DNA of 64,000 nucleotides from an uncultured bacterium (GCA_937996235.1 CALKVK010000027.1:58109-122108); one strand, 5' to 3'. Shown: positions 45,007 through 56,664, counted from the first letter of the stretch. Notes: generated from the sequence alone by a model not told the origin. Made by a program: numbers and translations.

Positions 45007-47586
45007 TCAGCTCTCCTGCGACGTCGACGTCGATGTCGCGTCGAGGCGTGCGCCGAGCTTGTCGACGGTCTCCTCGAGCGTGCGGATGCGCCGGCGCAGC
45101 TCGTCGAGCGCCTCGTCCTTCGCGTGCGGCTGCGCCGCCGCCGCGCCGCGGAGCCCCGCGACGATGCGCGCGACGCCCGCGCGCTCCTGGTCCGAGAGCG
45201 CGTTCGAGTACGTCTCGAGCGCGCCGATCGCGGCGGGCTCGCCGAGCGCGGCGAGTCCCGCGACGGCGTTCTCGCGGACGCGCCCGACCGGGTCGCGCAG
45301 CAGCCTCTCGAGGCGCTCGCGCACGTCGCCGCGCAGGTGCCGCTCGAGCGAGCGACCGGCCGTGCCGAGCGCCGCCGCGGCGGGCGGGCGCACACGGCTC
45401 GGTGCCGCGCCGGGCGACGTCGCCGCGTCGATGATCGCGACGGATTCGGGGCGCCGCGTGGCCGCGACGCCGCGCAGCGCGCCCGCGCGCACGAAGCCGT
45501 AGCGGTCGACGTCGGTCCGCGCGGCCTCGGCGAGCCGCTCGAACGGCGCGTCGCCGCGCTGCGCGCCGAGCGCCTCGTAGGCGGCCTGGCGCGCGCGGTA
45601 GAGGTCCAGCCCCGCGTCGAGCCGCGCCTCGATCGCCGCGCCGATCTCTCGCGCGCGCAGCGTGCCCGCCGCACGCAGCAGCGGGTCGAGCACCATGCCG
45701 TCCTGCTCCTCTCCGATCAGCTCGGCGAGCGCGAGGACGGCCGGCTGCGTCGCGCACTTCGCGAGCGCGCGCGCCATCTGCACGCGCACGCCCCAGAACG
45801 GCTCCGCGCGGTACGCGTCGCGCACCGCCTCGACGCGCTTGCGGCGGCCGCCGACGAGCAGCGTGCGCACCGCGCGGATGCGCGCGACGACGTCGCGCGG
45901 GTCGCGGAGCTGCGCGAGGAGCTTGTCCTCGCCCGGGTCGAACTCGAGCGACATCACCGTGCGCGCGTGCGGGTCGACGAGCACCTGCTGCGGGTCCGTC
46001 GCGAGCGGGAACACGAACACGTGCCGCGCCTTGTCGAGCTGCACCGTGCGCACCGTCAGCGCACCGTCGACGACCCAGCCGAGGTCGAGCGGCATCTCGA
46101 ACGCCGGCACGCCCTCCTTCGCGTCCACCTGCGTCTGCTCGACGGTGAACGTCGCGAGCCCCGACTTCGCGTCGTGCGCGAACGACGCCTTGATCTTCGG
46201 GTAGCCCTTGCCGTGGATCCACTGGTCGAACCAGCGCCCGAGCGAGCGGCCCGAGACCTCCTCGAGCGTGCGGCGGAAGTCGTCGGTCTCGACGGTGCGG
46301 AACGCGAAGCGCTTCACGTACGTGCGCACACCCTCGAAGAAGACGTCGTCGCCGAGCTCCTTGCGCAGCATGTGCAGGCGCGCGGCCCCACCCGGGTAGA
46401 GGTGGCGGTCGTACATGTGCCACGAGTGGTCGAACGTGCGCGTGACGATCGGGCGGCGGTAGCGGCTGTCCGCCTCGTCGCAGTACTCGAGCACGTTCAT
46501 CAGGAAGTCGTGGCGGCCCTCGTCGGCGCCGAGCGCGTCCTCGAGCCAGAGCTGCTCCATGTACGTCGCCCAGCTCTCCTTCAGCCACGCGTGCGCGAAG
46601 TCGCGGCACACGATGAGGTCGCCGAAGTAGCTGTGGCCCATCTCGTGGACGTTGATCTTGTCCACGAGCCACGCGAACTCGCGCGCGAGCGTCGCGTCGG
46701 TGACGAAGTTGTCGTCCCACGAGACGAGCGAGACGTTCTCCATCGCACCGCCGAAGCCGGGCAGCGCGAACTGGAAGTACTTCGGGTACGGGAACGCGTG
46801 GCCGAGCTTCGCCTGCATCCACTCGAGCATGCGGCGCGTGCGGCCGAACGAGCGGCCGAGGTCCTCGGACGTGTGCGGCGCGACGGCGAACGACGCGACC
46901 GGACGGCCCTCGAACTCACCGTCGTCGTGGCGCACGAACTCGCCGATGGCGAAGCACGTCAGGTAGCTCGGGCACGGCTGGCCGAGCAGCCAGTGCGCGG
47001 TCCTCGTGCCGTCGGCGTTCGTCGTCTCGCCGACGAGCGCGCCGTTCGCGAGGATGGTGAAGCGCGCGTCGGCGGTCAGCCGGAACTCCAGAGTCGGCCG
47101 CACGCTGGGCAGGTCGATCGTGGGCAGCCAGTGCCGCGCGCGCTCGGTCTCGTTGTCGGTCGCCGCGTACCACGCGCGGTCCGGCAGCTCCGGCGTCGGG
47201 CGCGAGAAGAAGAGCCCCGTCGTGGGGGACTGCAGGTGGAAGCGCACGACGAGGCGCCGCTCCTCGCCGTTCGCGAACGGCTCGTGCCAGTCGATCGTGA
47301 TCTCGCGCCCGTCGTAGCGCACCGCCACGGCGCGTCCCTCGGTGTCCGTGCAGGTGACGTCGTGGAAGTCGACGGCGTGCAGCACGAGGCGCGTGCCGCC
47401 CTGCCCGTGCCCGCGCAGCGTGTGCGTCACCTGCCCGTCCACGCGCTCCGCGGCCAGGTCCACGCGGTACTCGATCAGCAGGTGGACGGGCTCGATGCGC
47501 AGGTCGGGCGGGTAGTGCGCGACGGCGCCGGGCAGCGTGAAGTCGGCGTGGCGGGAGCGGCAGTCGTGGACGTGTTCGCGGTGCAT
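45007..47586 (-). CDS. M1-family aminopeptidase with HEAT-like C-terminus
   Basis: A zinc aminopeptidase of 859 residues. The substrate-recognition motif GAMEN is at 280-284, the zinc motif HEMGH at 314-318, and the third ligand Glu337 lies in WLKESWATYME, so the HExxH-18-E signature is complete. The C-terminal 300 residues contain HEAT-like helices (RLLRDPVGRVRENAVAGLAA), and the extreme end is a coiled coil (LRRRIRTLEETVDKLGARLD) with a Thr/Ser tail. The GGAAGG ribosome site fixes the start. No signal peptide is seen, so it is probably cytoplasmic. A deaminase-like gene lies just upstream on the same strand. Confidence 0.93.
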   Translation of the reverse strand: MHREHVHDCRSRHADFTLPGAVAHYPPDLRIEPVHLLIEYRVDLAAERVDGQVTHTLRGHGQGGTRLVLHAVDFHDVTCTDTEGRAVAVRYDGREITIDWHEPFANGEERRLVVRFHLQSPTTGLFFSRPTPELPDRAWYAATDNETERARHWLPTIDLPSVRPTLEFRLTADARFTILANGALVGETTNADGTRTAHWLLGQPCPSYLTCFAIGEFVRHDDGEFEGRPVASFAVAPHTSEDLGRSFGRTRRMLEWMQAKLGHAFPYPKYFQFALPGFGGAMENVSLVSWDDNFVTDATLAREFAWLVDKINVHEMGHSYFGDLIVCRDFAHAWLKESWATYMEQLWLEDALGADEGRHDFLMNVLEYCDEADSRYRRPIVTRTFDHSWHMYDRHLYPGGAARLHMLRKELGDDVFFEGVRTYVKRFAFRTVETDDFRRTLEEVSGRSLGRWFDQWIHGKGYPKIKASFAHDAKSGLATFTVEQTQVDAKEGVPAFEMPLDLGWVVDGALTVRTVQLDKARHVFVFPLATDPQQVLVDPHARTVMSLEFDPGEDKLLAQLRDPRDVVARIRAVRTLLVGGRRKRVEAVRDAYRAEPFWGVRVQMARALAKCATQPAVLALAELIGEEQDGMVLDPLLRAAGTLRAREIGAAIEARLDAGLDLYRARQAAYEALGAQRGDAPFERLAEAARTDVDRYGFVRAGALRGVAATRRPESVAIIDAATSPGAAPSRVRPPAAAALGTAGRSLERHLRGDVRERLERLLRDPVGRVRENAVAGLAALGEPAAIGALETYSNALSDQERAGVARIVAGLRGAAAAQPHAKDEALDELRRRIRTLEETVDKLGARLDATSTSTSQES

Positions 47587-47634
47587 GGCTTCCTTCCGTT
47601 GCGCCGTCCGGGGCTGCGGGCGGCGGGGCGCGTG

Positions 47635-48957
47635 TCAGTGGGTGCGGGCGACCTCCGCGGCGACCGCGCGCACGGCGGCGCGCGTGGCGTCGAGGTCGAG
47701 GGTCGTGTGGCGGCGGTCGCGGTAGACGACGCGCCCGTCTACCACGGTGTGCACGACGTCGGAGCCGCGCGTCGCGTACGCGAGGTGCGAGGCCGCGTGG
47801 TAGAGCGGCGTGAGGTGCGCCGCCGACGTGTCGAGCACGCACAGGTCGGCGCGCCGCCCGGCCTCGAGCACGCCGCACGCGGCGCCGAGCCCGAGCACCT
47901 CCGCGCCGCCGCGCGTCGCGATGCGCAGCGCCTCTGCGGCGGGGACCAGCGTCGGGTCGCGCCCGATCCCCTTCGGCAGGAGAGCCGCGAGCCGCACGGC
48001 GTCCCAGAGGTCGAGGTCGTTGTTGCTCGCGGCGCCGTCGGTGCCGAGCCCGAGGCGCACGCCCGCGGCGAGGAGACCGGCGATGTCGGGCACTCCGGAC
48101 CCGAGCTTGAGGTTGCTCTCCGGGTTGAGCGCCACACCCGCCCCCGACGTGCGGACGAGCGCGACGTCCTCGGGCGTCAGGTGCACGCCGTGCGCGCAGA
48201 CCGTGCCCGCGCGCAGCACGCCCTCGCGCGCGCAGAGCGCGGGCGGCGTGAGACCGTGCGCGCGCACGCAGTCGTCGACCTCGGTGCGCGTCTCCGAGAG
48301 GTGGATCTGGAGCGGCAGCCCGAGCTCCGCGGCCACGGCGGCACCGCGCGCGAGCAGCTCCGGCGTGAGCGTGTACACGGCGTGGAGCGCCATCGAGACG
48401 CGCACGAGCGGATGCCCCGCGAAGCGCTGCGCGAGGGCGCGCACCTTCTCGAACGACGTCTCCGGCGTGGGGCAGCCGGGCACGGGGAAGCCGATGACGG
48501 CCTGCCCGAGCAGCACGCGCATCCCGCACTCGGCGGCGACGTCGCCGACCGTCTCCTGGAAGAAGTACATGTCGGCGAACGCCGTGGTGCCGGACGCGAA
48601 CATCTCCGCGATCGCGAGACGCGTGCCGGCGGCGACGTTCGCGGGCGTGGTGAAGCGCGCCTCGGCGGGCCAGACGAACTCGTGCAGCCAGCGCTCGAGC
48701 GGCAGGTCGTCGCCGAGCCCGCGGTAGAGGGTCATGGCCGCGTGGCCGTGCGTGTTGACGAGCCCGGGCAGCACGATCCCGCCAGCGAGCTCGTCGCGGG
48801 GCGGGTGCGCGGCGCGCACGTCCGCGGCCGGCCCGACCGCGACGATGCGTCCGCCCGTGACCGCGACGGCCGCGTCGCGGAGCTCCGGCAGGCCGTCCGT
48901 CATCGGCAGCACGAAGTCGCCTCGGACGAGCAGGTCGCAGGGCTCCGGAGCAGCCAT
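47635..48957 (-). CDS. 5-methylthioadenosine/S-adenosylhomocysteine deaminase family amidohydrolase
   Basis: A 440-residue metal-dependent amidohydrolase of the TrzF/MtaD type. Metal ligands are NTHGHAAM (His-x-His) near residue 70, His in LQIHLSETRTE and VCAHGVHLT, and Asp in LGLGTDGAASNN. It probably deaminates SAH, MTA or a related purine nucleoside; the exact substrate cannot be read. The ATG at 48957 is chosen because the TACCCT box lies exactly six bases upstream with no ribosome site. It is divergent from algH, which has the mirror-image arrangement. Confidence 0.88.
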   Translation of the reverse strand: MAAPEPCDLLVRGDFVLPMTDGLPELRDAAVAVTGGRIVAVGPAADVRAAHPPRDELAGGIVLPGLVNTHGHAAMTLYRGLGDDLPLERWLHEFVWPAEARFTTPANVAAGTRLAIAEMFASGTTAFADMYFFQETVGDVAAECGMRVLLGQAVIGFPVPGCPTPETSFEKVRALAQRFAGHPLVRVSMALHAVYTLTPELLARGAAVAAELGLPLQIHLSETRTEVDDCVRAHGLTPPALCAREGVLRAGTVCAHGVHLTPEDVALVRTSGAGVALNPESNLKLGSGVPDIAGLLAAGVRLGLGTDGAASNNDLDLWDAVRLAALLPKGIGRDPTLVPAAEALRIATRGGAEVLGLGAACGVLEAGRRADLCVLDTSAAHLTPLYHAASHLAYATRGSDVVHTVVDGRVVYRDRRHTTLDLDATRAAVRAVAAEVARTH

Positions 48958-48963
48958 CGGGGG

Positions 48964-48969
48964 AGGGTA
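48964..48969 (-). promoter_or_regulatory. Leaderless promoter -10 (TACCCT) of the deaminase gene
   Basis: TACCCT-N6-ATG on the minus strand. There is no Shine-Dalgarno sequence. It forms a mirror pair with TAATCT-N6-ATG of algH, inside a 53-bp gap. Confidence 0.55.
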
Positions 48970-48998
48970 ACGCACGCTCCGAGCCTTCGCGGACGGGG

Positions 48999-49004
48999 TA
49001 ATCT
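48999..49004 (+). promoter_or_regulatory. Leaderless promoter -10 (TAATCT) of algH
   Basis: TAATCT is followed by six bases and the algH ATG. Transcription should begin at the A of the start codon. No -35 hexamer is evident. Confidence 0.6.
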
Positions 49005-49010
49005 GGCGCG

Positions 49011-49595
49011 ATGTCCACACCGGATGCGGTGGGTCTGCGGAAGCCCGAGCGGGGGACGTTCCTCGTCGCGGCGCCCCAGCTCCTCGACCCCAACTTCATG
49101 CACGCGGTCGTGCTCCTCTGCGACCACGGGCCCGACGGCTCGTACGGCCTGATCGTGAACCGTCCGGGGCGGCTCACCGTCCGCGATCTCCAGAGCGACG
49201 CGCCGCTCCTCGATCAGCGCGACGACCGCCTGTGGCTCGGCGGGCCCATCCAGCTCGAGACGCTCCAGGTGCTGCACCGCCTCGGGCCGGGCATCCCCGG
49301 CGCGCTGCACGTGATCGACGACGTGCACCTGGGCGGCGACCCGGCCGTGCTCCACGCGGCGCTCGGACAGCGCCACGAGAGCCGCGAGCTCGTGCGCTTC
49401 GTGCTCGGCTACTCGGGCTGGGGCGCGGGGCAGCTCGAGGCCGAGATCGCCGAGGGCACGTGGGTCGTGTGCGACGCGGACGAGGCGTCGGTCTTCGACG
49501 CACGCCCGGAGTCCGTCTGGCGGCGCGTGCTGCGCGGACTCGGCGGCGCCTTCGCGCACCTCGCGGACGTCCCGCCGGACCCGAGCTGGAACTGA
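49011..49595 (+). CDS. YqgE/AlgH family protein (UPF0301)
   Basis: A 194-residue member of the UPF0301 family. GTFLVAAPQLLDPNFMHAVV, LLCDHGPDGSYGLIVNRP and LWLGGPIQLETLQVLHRL are the usual signatures. Length matches. The molecular function is not established; some relatives are called AlgH after an alginate regulator. It is transcribed divergently from the deaminase gene, with a TAATCT-N6-ATG leaderless start, and converges with sodB, sharing a strong hairpin terminator. Confidence 0.92.
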   Translation: MSTPDAVGLRKPERGTFLVAAPQLLDPNFMHAVVLLCDHGPDGSYGLIVNRPGRLTVRDLQSDAPLLDQRDDRLWLGGPIQLETLQVLHRLGPGIPGALHVIDDVHLGGDPAVLHAALGQRHESRELVRFVLGYSGWGAGQLEAEIAEGTWVVCDADEASVFDARPESVWRRVLRGLGGAFAHLADVPPDPSWN

Positions 49596-49625
49596 CGGGA
49601 GGCCGCGCGGCGCGCCCGCAAGCGC

Positions 49626-49655
49626 GACGGGGCGGCCCCGTGGGGCCGCCCCGTC
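49626..49655. terminator. Bidirectional hairpin terminator between algH and sodB
   Basis: Perfect 14-bp arms GACGGGGCGGCCCC/GGGGCCGCCCCGTC separated by two bases, placed between convergent genes. The symmetry lets it act for both. Confidence 0.75.
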
Positions 49656-49677
49656 CGTCGTCAGCGCGCTCCGGCGA

Positions 49678-50274
49678 TCAACCGAAGTTGCGCGCGGCGA
49701 AGTCCCAGTCGACGAGCTTCCAGAAGCTCTCGAGGTAGGCGCCGCGGTTGTTGCGGTAGTCGATGTAGTACGCGTGCTCCCACACGTCGCACGTGAGGAG
49801 CGGCGTCTGGCCGTGCGCGAGCGGCGTGTCGGCGTCGTGCGTGCTGACGATCTTCACGCCCGCGCCGTCCTTCACGAGCCAGCCCCAGCCGCTGCCGAAG
49901 TGCGTCAGGCACTCCTTCACGAACGCGGCCTTGAACGCGTCCAGGTCGCCGTACGCGGCCTGGATCGCCTTCCCGAGCGCGCCCGACGGCGCGCCGCCGC
50001 CGCCCGGGCGCAGCGACGTCCAGTAGAAGCTGTGGTTGTAGTGCTGGCACGCGTTGTTGAAGACGCCGCGGCGCTTGTCGGCCGGGACCTCCTCCATGCG
50101 CGCGATCAGCTCGGTCAGCGGCACGTTCGCGAACGACGTGCCTTCGAGCAGGCCGTTCAGGTTCTTCACGTACGCGGCATGGTGCTTGCCGTGGTGGAAC
50201 TCGAGCGTCTCGGCGGAGATCGCCGGCGCGAGCGCGTCCTTCGCGTACGGCAGATCGGGCAGCGTGTGGGCCAT
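49678..50274 (-). CDS. sodB: Superoxide dismutase, Fe type
   Basis: Converts superoxide to hydrogen peroxide and oxygen. A 198-residue Fe/Mn-SOD with metal ligands His27 (EFHHGKHH), His81 (HYNHSFYW), Asp163 and His167 (DVWEHAYYIDY). Gln77 in NNACQHYNHSF favours the iron form. AGGAGG lies six bases before the ATG at 50274; another ATG two codons earlier directly abuts that site, so 50274 is chosen. It has no signal peptide and is cytoplasmic. It diverges from the ABC transporter operon. Confidence 0.96.
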   Translation of the reverse strand: MAHTLPDLPYAKDALAPAISAETLEFHHGKHHAAYVKNLNGLLEGTSFANVPLTELIARMEEVPADKRRGVFNNACQHYNHSFYWTSLRPGGGGAPSGALGKAIQAAYGDLDAFKAAFVKECLTHFGSGWGWLVKDGAGVKIVSTHDADTPLAHGQTPLLTCDVWEHAYYIDYRNNRGAYLESFWKLVDWDFAARNFG

Positions 50275-50516
50275 CGTCATCCTCCTGTCTCGGTCGCAGC
50301 GGGCGCGGCGTCGCGTCCTGCGCGGGTGTCGTAGGTACCGGGGGCGGCGGGGACGTGCAACGTCTCGCCCGCGGCGGCGGGGCACGGGTCCGTGCACCGC
50401 GCCCTCCCCTTCGTCAGAGGGCGTCCCGTCCCCAGGAAGGGACGGAGCGGACGTGCCATTCCCGCGCGGCACGCCGCGTGCGCTCCGCGCTTCCGGCGTC
50501 CCGTCGGCACGGCGGC

Positions 50517-50522
50517 TACCCT
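50517..50522 (+). promoter_or_regulatory. Putative -10 box (TACCCT) of the ABC operon
   Basis: TACCCT ten bases before the ATG of the ABC gene, with CGGAGG overlapping the expected leader. Transcription would start about four bases before the ATG. Confidence 0.35.
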
Positions 50523-50532
50523 CGGAGGCCCC

Positions 50533-52370
<1,838 letters not shown>

Positions 52371-52374
<4 letters not shown>

Positions 52375-53384
52375 GACTCGCCGTCGTGCTCGTCCCGCTG
52401 CTCGCGCCCTGCGCGGCAAGCTGCGTCGCGCTCGGCTCCGACCTGCCGGAGGAGCCGCCGCCGCTCGTCTCGATGCACGAGCCGCCGGCTCTCTTCCAGG
52501 AGCCGGACGACGAGGCCGAGCGCGTCGAGCTGCCCCTCGGCGGCTACACCGGTGTCCACGTGACCGACGGTCGCGCGCGGCTCGGCGGGCTCGGTGGCGT
52601 CGGCGGACTGGGCGGACTCGGCAGCGAGCCCGAGGGCGTGCTCGTCCAGAAGGTGGTCGAGAACTCGCCCGGCGATGCGGCGGGCATCGAGGAGGGCGAC
52701 CTCGTCCTCGCGGTGCGGCGCGCCGACGGCACGCGGCGCGACATCCACTGGCCGAGCGAGTGGCGCGACGAGGAGCTGCGTGCGCAGGCGGGCAGCGTGC
52801 TCGGCGTGACGCTCGACCGCGCGGGCGTCGAGGGCGACGTGGACGTGCAGGTGGCGCGCCGCGTACGCGCGGCCGACCGCACGAGCGCCGAGCGCTTCCG
52901 CGAGGAGCAGCGCGCGGGCGTCGTGCTGCGCACCGCGACGGAGGTCGAGGCGCGCGCCGCGGGTCTCGCGCCCGGCGGCGGTGCGGTGATCGTCGGTCTC
53001 GCGCGCGAGAGTCCGTGGCGTGCGGCGGGGCTGCGCTTCCGCGATCTGGTCGCCGCCGTGGACGGCCGCGACGTCGCGCACCCGCAGGTGCTGCTCGACG
53101 CGCTGCGCGAGGCGCAGCCGGGAGACCGGCTCGCGCTCGACGTCGTGCGCGCAGGCGGTCCGCGCGAGCGCGTCGAGGTGCCGGTCACGCGCCGCGAGCA
53201 GGAGCTGCGGCGCATCTCGGTGCCGCTGCTCTTCGAGTACGGACAGGAGCGCGGGCAGAGCGAGCTGTCCGTCCTCTTGGGACTCGTGCGGCGCACGTCC
53301 ACCGCGGCGGCGTGGGAGTGGCGGCTCCTCTGGCTCCTGAAGTTCGGCGCGGGCGACGCGGACCGCCTCGAGGAGTCGCGGTGA
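52371..53384 (+). CDS. Lipoprotein with two PDZ domains
   Basis: A 337-residue exported protein; signal (MRLAVVLVPLLAPCAAS) with a lipid-attachment Cys17. After an acidic Pro-rich linker come two PDZ-like domains: the first (about 85-165) has a Gly-rich carboxylate loop, then VVENSPGDAAGIEEGDLVLA; the second (about 185-270) has IVGLARESPWRAAGLRFRDL. No protease domain is attached. PDZ domains bind peptide C-termini; here they may grip products of the same operon. Start and stop overlap the neighbouring genes. Confidence 0.8.
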
Positions 53385-54979
53385 CGCCGCGCGCGCGCGC
53401 CCTCGTACTCGCCGCACTCGTGGCGGCGTGTGCCGTGCTGACCGCCGGCGCGCAGGACGCGTCGTTCGGGCGCACGACGAGCGTCGCGGCACCGCGCGGC
53501 ATCAAGTTCGAGTCGGCGCTGCTCGAGGACGTCGACGGCGACGGCGCGCGCGACCTCGTCGTGCTGGCCGCCCGCGCCGGCAAGCGCGCGCGGCGCGTGG
53601 TGCGCATCCACCTGCGCCGCGCGGGCGAGTCGGCGTTCGCGCCGGAGCCGGAGCTGGAGTTCGACCTCCTGCCCGACGTCGTCGGCGTCGCCGTCGCCGA
53701 CGTGCACGCCGATCCGGGCGCCGAGCTCGTCCTGCTCGCGCCGACGGGCGCGTTCGCGCTGCGTCCGCGCGCGGCCGACGAGCGCGAGCGCTACGTGCAG
53801 CTCGTCGCGACGGAGCTGCTCTGGCAGCTCCCGCACGAGCGCAAGACGCTGACGTGGCAGGAGGGCGTGCGCGATCTCGACGGCGACGGACTCGCGGACC
53901 TCGTGCTGCCGCGGCCCGACGGCTACACGGCGGCGCTGCAGCGGCGTGCCGCGGACGGCGCGCGCAGCTTCGTCGTCTCGACGCCCGAGCTGCCCGACGA
54001 CGGCGCCGACACGCCCGAGGGCCTCGGGAGCGCGAAGGCGCGCGGCCGCAAGCGGCGCGGCGAGATCGCCGTCTCGCTGAAGCTCGGCGACCGTGCGCCC
54101 GCGGGCGATCTGCTCGACGTCGCGGAGTCCGTGCCCGCACCGGTGCTCGCGGACTGGGACGGCGACGGTCGGACCGACCTCCTCGCGCAGACGACCGCCG
54201 ACGTGCTCGTGTGGCTGCTGCGCGGCGACGGCCGCTACGCGGGCCCGCCCGACGTGGTGCTGCCGCTGCCGCTCGAGGTCGATCGTCGCCGTCTGCTCGA
54301 CGTCTCCTACTCCGCACACGCGGCCGACCTCGACGGCGACCGGCGCGCCGACTACCTGCTGCTCGCGGGCGACCAGCGCTCGGACGACGCGCGCGTGCAG
54401 GTCGCGCTCTACCGCCGCGGGCCCGCGGGACGCGAGGGCGCGACGCCGCTCTTCGGCGACGCGGGCCGCCCCGCGCAACTGCTCGTCATCGCAGGGCTGG
54501 CGGGCGCGCCCGAGCTCGCGGACGTGGACGGCGACGGACTGCCCGACCTCGTCGTCGGGTCGCTGCGCCTCGACGCGCTCGACGCGCTGCGTGCGGCGAC
54601 CGGATCGACGCTCGACGCGGAGCTCTACGTGTATCGCAACCAGAAGGGCGCGTTCTCGAAGCAGCCGGACCTGACGCGCGTCCTGCACGTGCCGGCGAAG
54701 GCGCTCTCGAAGTCGCGCAGCGAGCTGACCGCGCGCTTCGTCGGCGACGCCACGGGCGACGGCGTCTCGGAACTGCTCGTGCGCGACGACCCCGAGCGCG
54801 TGCAGCTCTTCATGGTCCGCCGCGCGGGCGCGTCGCTCGCGATCCTCGACCGGCCGCTCTTCGAGACGCGCGTCGCGGACGACGCGGACCTGCTCGTCAC
54901 GCCCGCCGCGCGCGGCGTGCCGCCGGAGCTGGCGCTCGTCTCCGACGCGGAGATCCTGCACGTGAGGTTCGGACGATGA
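53381..54979 (+). CDS. Secreted FG-GAP/VCBS-repeat protein
   Basis: A 532-residue protein with signal peptide (LVLAALVAACAVLTAGAQ). It is a beta-propeller-like array of FG-GAP units marked by Asp-rich calcium-type loops: DVDGDGARD, DLDGDGLADL, DWDGDGRTDL, DLDGDRRADY and DVDGDGLPDL. Such proteins bind calcium and often mediate adhesion or ligand binding. No anchor is seen. It begins with a GTG overlapping the PDZ gene stop and is followed immediately by a similar gene, so the two are probably partners. Confidence 0.82.
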   Translation: MTPRARALVLAALVAACAVLTAGAQDASFGRTTSVAAPRGIKFESALLEDVDGDGARDLVVLAARAGKRARRVVRIHLRRAGESAFAPEPELEFDLLPDVVGVAVADVHADPGAELVLLAPTGAFALRPRAADERERYVQLVATELLWQLPHERKTLTWQEGVRDLDGDGLADLVLPRPDGYTAALQRRAADGARSFVVSTPELPDDGADTPEGLGSAKARGRKRRGEIAVSLKLGDRAPAGDLLDVAESVPAPVLADWDGDGRTDLLAQTTADVLVWLLRGDGRYAGPPDVVLPLPLEVDRRRLLDVSYSAHAADLDGDRRADYLLLAGDQRSDDARVQVALYRRGPAGREGATPLFGDAGRPAQLLVIAGLAGAPELADVDGDGLPDLVVGSLRLDALDALRAATGSTLDAELYVYRNQKGAFSKQPDLTRVLHVPAKALSKSRSELTARFVGDATGDGVSELLVRDDPERVQLFMVRRAGASLAILDRPLFETRVADDADLLVTPAARGVPPELALVSDAEILHVRFGR

Positions 54980-56664
54980 CGCCGCGTCGTGCCGTCTTCG
55001 CACTCGCCGCCGCGCTCGCGCTGCCCTGCGGCGCCGCCGCGACGGCGGCCGAGCCGCGCGCGGCGGTCACCGCACGCGCCGAGCTGTCGTTCGCGCCGTC
55101 CGCCGAGGTCGTCGCCGACATCGACGGCGACGGACGCGCGGAGATCGTGCTCGTCGCCGAGGACGGCGCCGTGCGCGTCGTGCGTCGCGCGGAGGACGGC
55201 TCGCTCGGCGCGCCGCAGGGCGAGCTCGTGCTGCCGCACCCGGAGCGCACGCTGCTCGCGGTCGCGGACATCGACGGCTCCGGCGCGCTGCACCTGGTGA
55301 CGCTCTCGCCGGAGGGCCTGCGCGCGTACCCCGCGGTGCCGGGCGCCGCGTTCGCCGCGCGTCCGCTCGAGCTCGCGCCGCGCGCGCGCTTCGTGCTGCG
55401 CGTCGGCGCGCCGCGCCTCGCGCGCATCGTGCGCGACGTGGACGGCGACGGCCGCGCCGACGTGGTGCTCCCGCTCGGTGCCGCGTGCGAGCTGTGGACG
55501 CGCGCGAAGGGCGCCGAGTCGGGGGAGCCGCTGCGCTACGAGCGCGTCGCGTCCGTCGCCGTGGACGTGCAGCGCACGGAGTCCACGAACGGCGGCGCGC
55601 TCACCGACGTGCTCGAGGGCGGCTTCCGCATCCCGGACCTGCGCACCGAGGACGTGAACGGCGACGGCCGCGCCGACCTGCTCGTCGTGGACGGCAAGGT
55701 GCGCGCGTTCCATCTGCAGCGCGCGGACGGCACGCTGCCCGCCGAGCCGGACGTGAAGGTGGACCTGGCGCTCTTCCGCGACACGACACCGGACGGCGAG
55801 CTGCGACTCGGGCACACGCTGGCCGGCGGCGACGACGCGCGCTACGAGAGCCGCGACCTCGACGGCGACGGCATTCCCGACCACGTGATCGCACACCGCC
55901 GCAAGGTGTGGGTGTTCCTCGGCGGGCGCGACGGCCCGCAGTTCACGCAGCCCGCGGCGATCCTCAAGACCGCGGACGACGTGACGGCGCTCCTCCTCGT
56001 GCGCGTCGACGACGACGCGCTGCCCGATCTCGTGCTCGTGCGCGTGCAGGTGCCGTCGGCGGCGGGTCTGCTGCGCGGGCTCGTCGCCGAGTGGGACGTG
56101 GACATCGCCACGGTCGGCTACCGCAACGTGCCGGACGGCGTGTTCGCGACGACGCCCGCCTGGCGGGGCACGCTGACCGTGCGCCTGCCCGCGATCCTCG
56201 GCGTGCTGCGCGACCCGGACGCGCTGCTGCGCCGCTTCGAGCAGGTGGCCGCACGCTTCCGCGACTCGCTCGAGACCGATCTCGACGGCGACGGCACGGC
56301 CGACGTGCTGCTCGTCGCCGACGGCGACGCGCCGCACCTCGACGCGTGGTTCGGCCGCGGCGCGCGCGGCGGCGACCCCGACGCGGAGCGCGCCCTCGGC
56401 GACGCACTGTTCGGCGCCGACGGCGAGCGCACGTGGACGATCGACGCGCTGCTCGGCTGGCTCGGGTCGATGGCGGAGCGGCGCGCGTCGCGTCTGACCG
56501 GGGGGCGCGACGCCGACGCGAGCGTGCCGCTGCGCGGCGCGGAGTTCGTGCGGCGGGCGCTGCTCACCGGCGACCTCGACGGCGACGGCCGCTCCGAGGT
56601 GGTCGTCGTCTCGACGCGGCGCGAAGACGGCAACGGCGTGCTCGACGTCGTCTCTGCGCGCTGA
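54976..56664 (+). CDS. Secreted FG-GAP/VCBS-repeat protein
   Basis: A 562-residue protein with signal peptide (ALAAALALPCGAAATA). Asp-rich FG-GAP loops recur: DIDGDGRAEI, DIDGSG, DVDGDGRADV, DVNGDGRADL, DLDGDGIPDH, DLDGDGTADV and DLDGDGRSEV. It has more units than the preceding gene and is otherwise alike, so the two may be an old tandem duplication. It is the last gene of the ABC operon and is followed by a strong hairpin terminator. Confidence 0.82.
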   Translation: MTPRRAVFALAAALALPCGAAATAAEPRAAVTARAELSFAPSAEVVADIDGDGRAEIVLVAEDGAVRVVRRAEDGSLGAPQGELVLPHPERTLLAVADIDGSGALHLVTLSPEGLRAYPAVPGAAFAARPLELAPRARFVLRVGAPRLARIVRDVDGDGRADVVLPLGAACELWTRAKGAESGEPLRYERVASVAVDVQRTESTNGGALTDVLEGGFRIPDLRTEDVNGDGRADLLVVDGKVRAFHLQRADGTLPAEPDVKVDLALFRDTTPDGELRLGHTLAGGDDARYESRDLDGDGIPDHVIAHRRKVWVFLGGRDGPQFTQPAAILKTADDVTALLLVRVDDDALPDLVLVRVQVPSAAGLLRGLVAEWDVDIATVGYRNVPDGVFATTPAWRGTLTVRLPAILGVLRDPDALLRRFEQVAARFRDSLETDLDGDGTADVLLVADGDAPHLDAWFGRGARGGDPDAERALGDALFGADGERTWTIDALLGWLGSMAERRASRLTGGRDADASVPLRGAEFVRRALLTGDLDGDGRSEVVVVSTRREDGNGVLDVVSAR

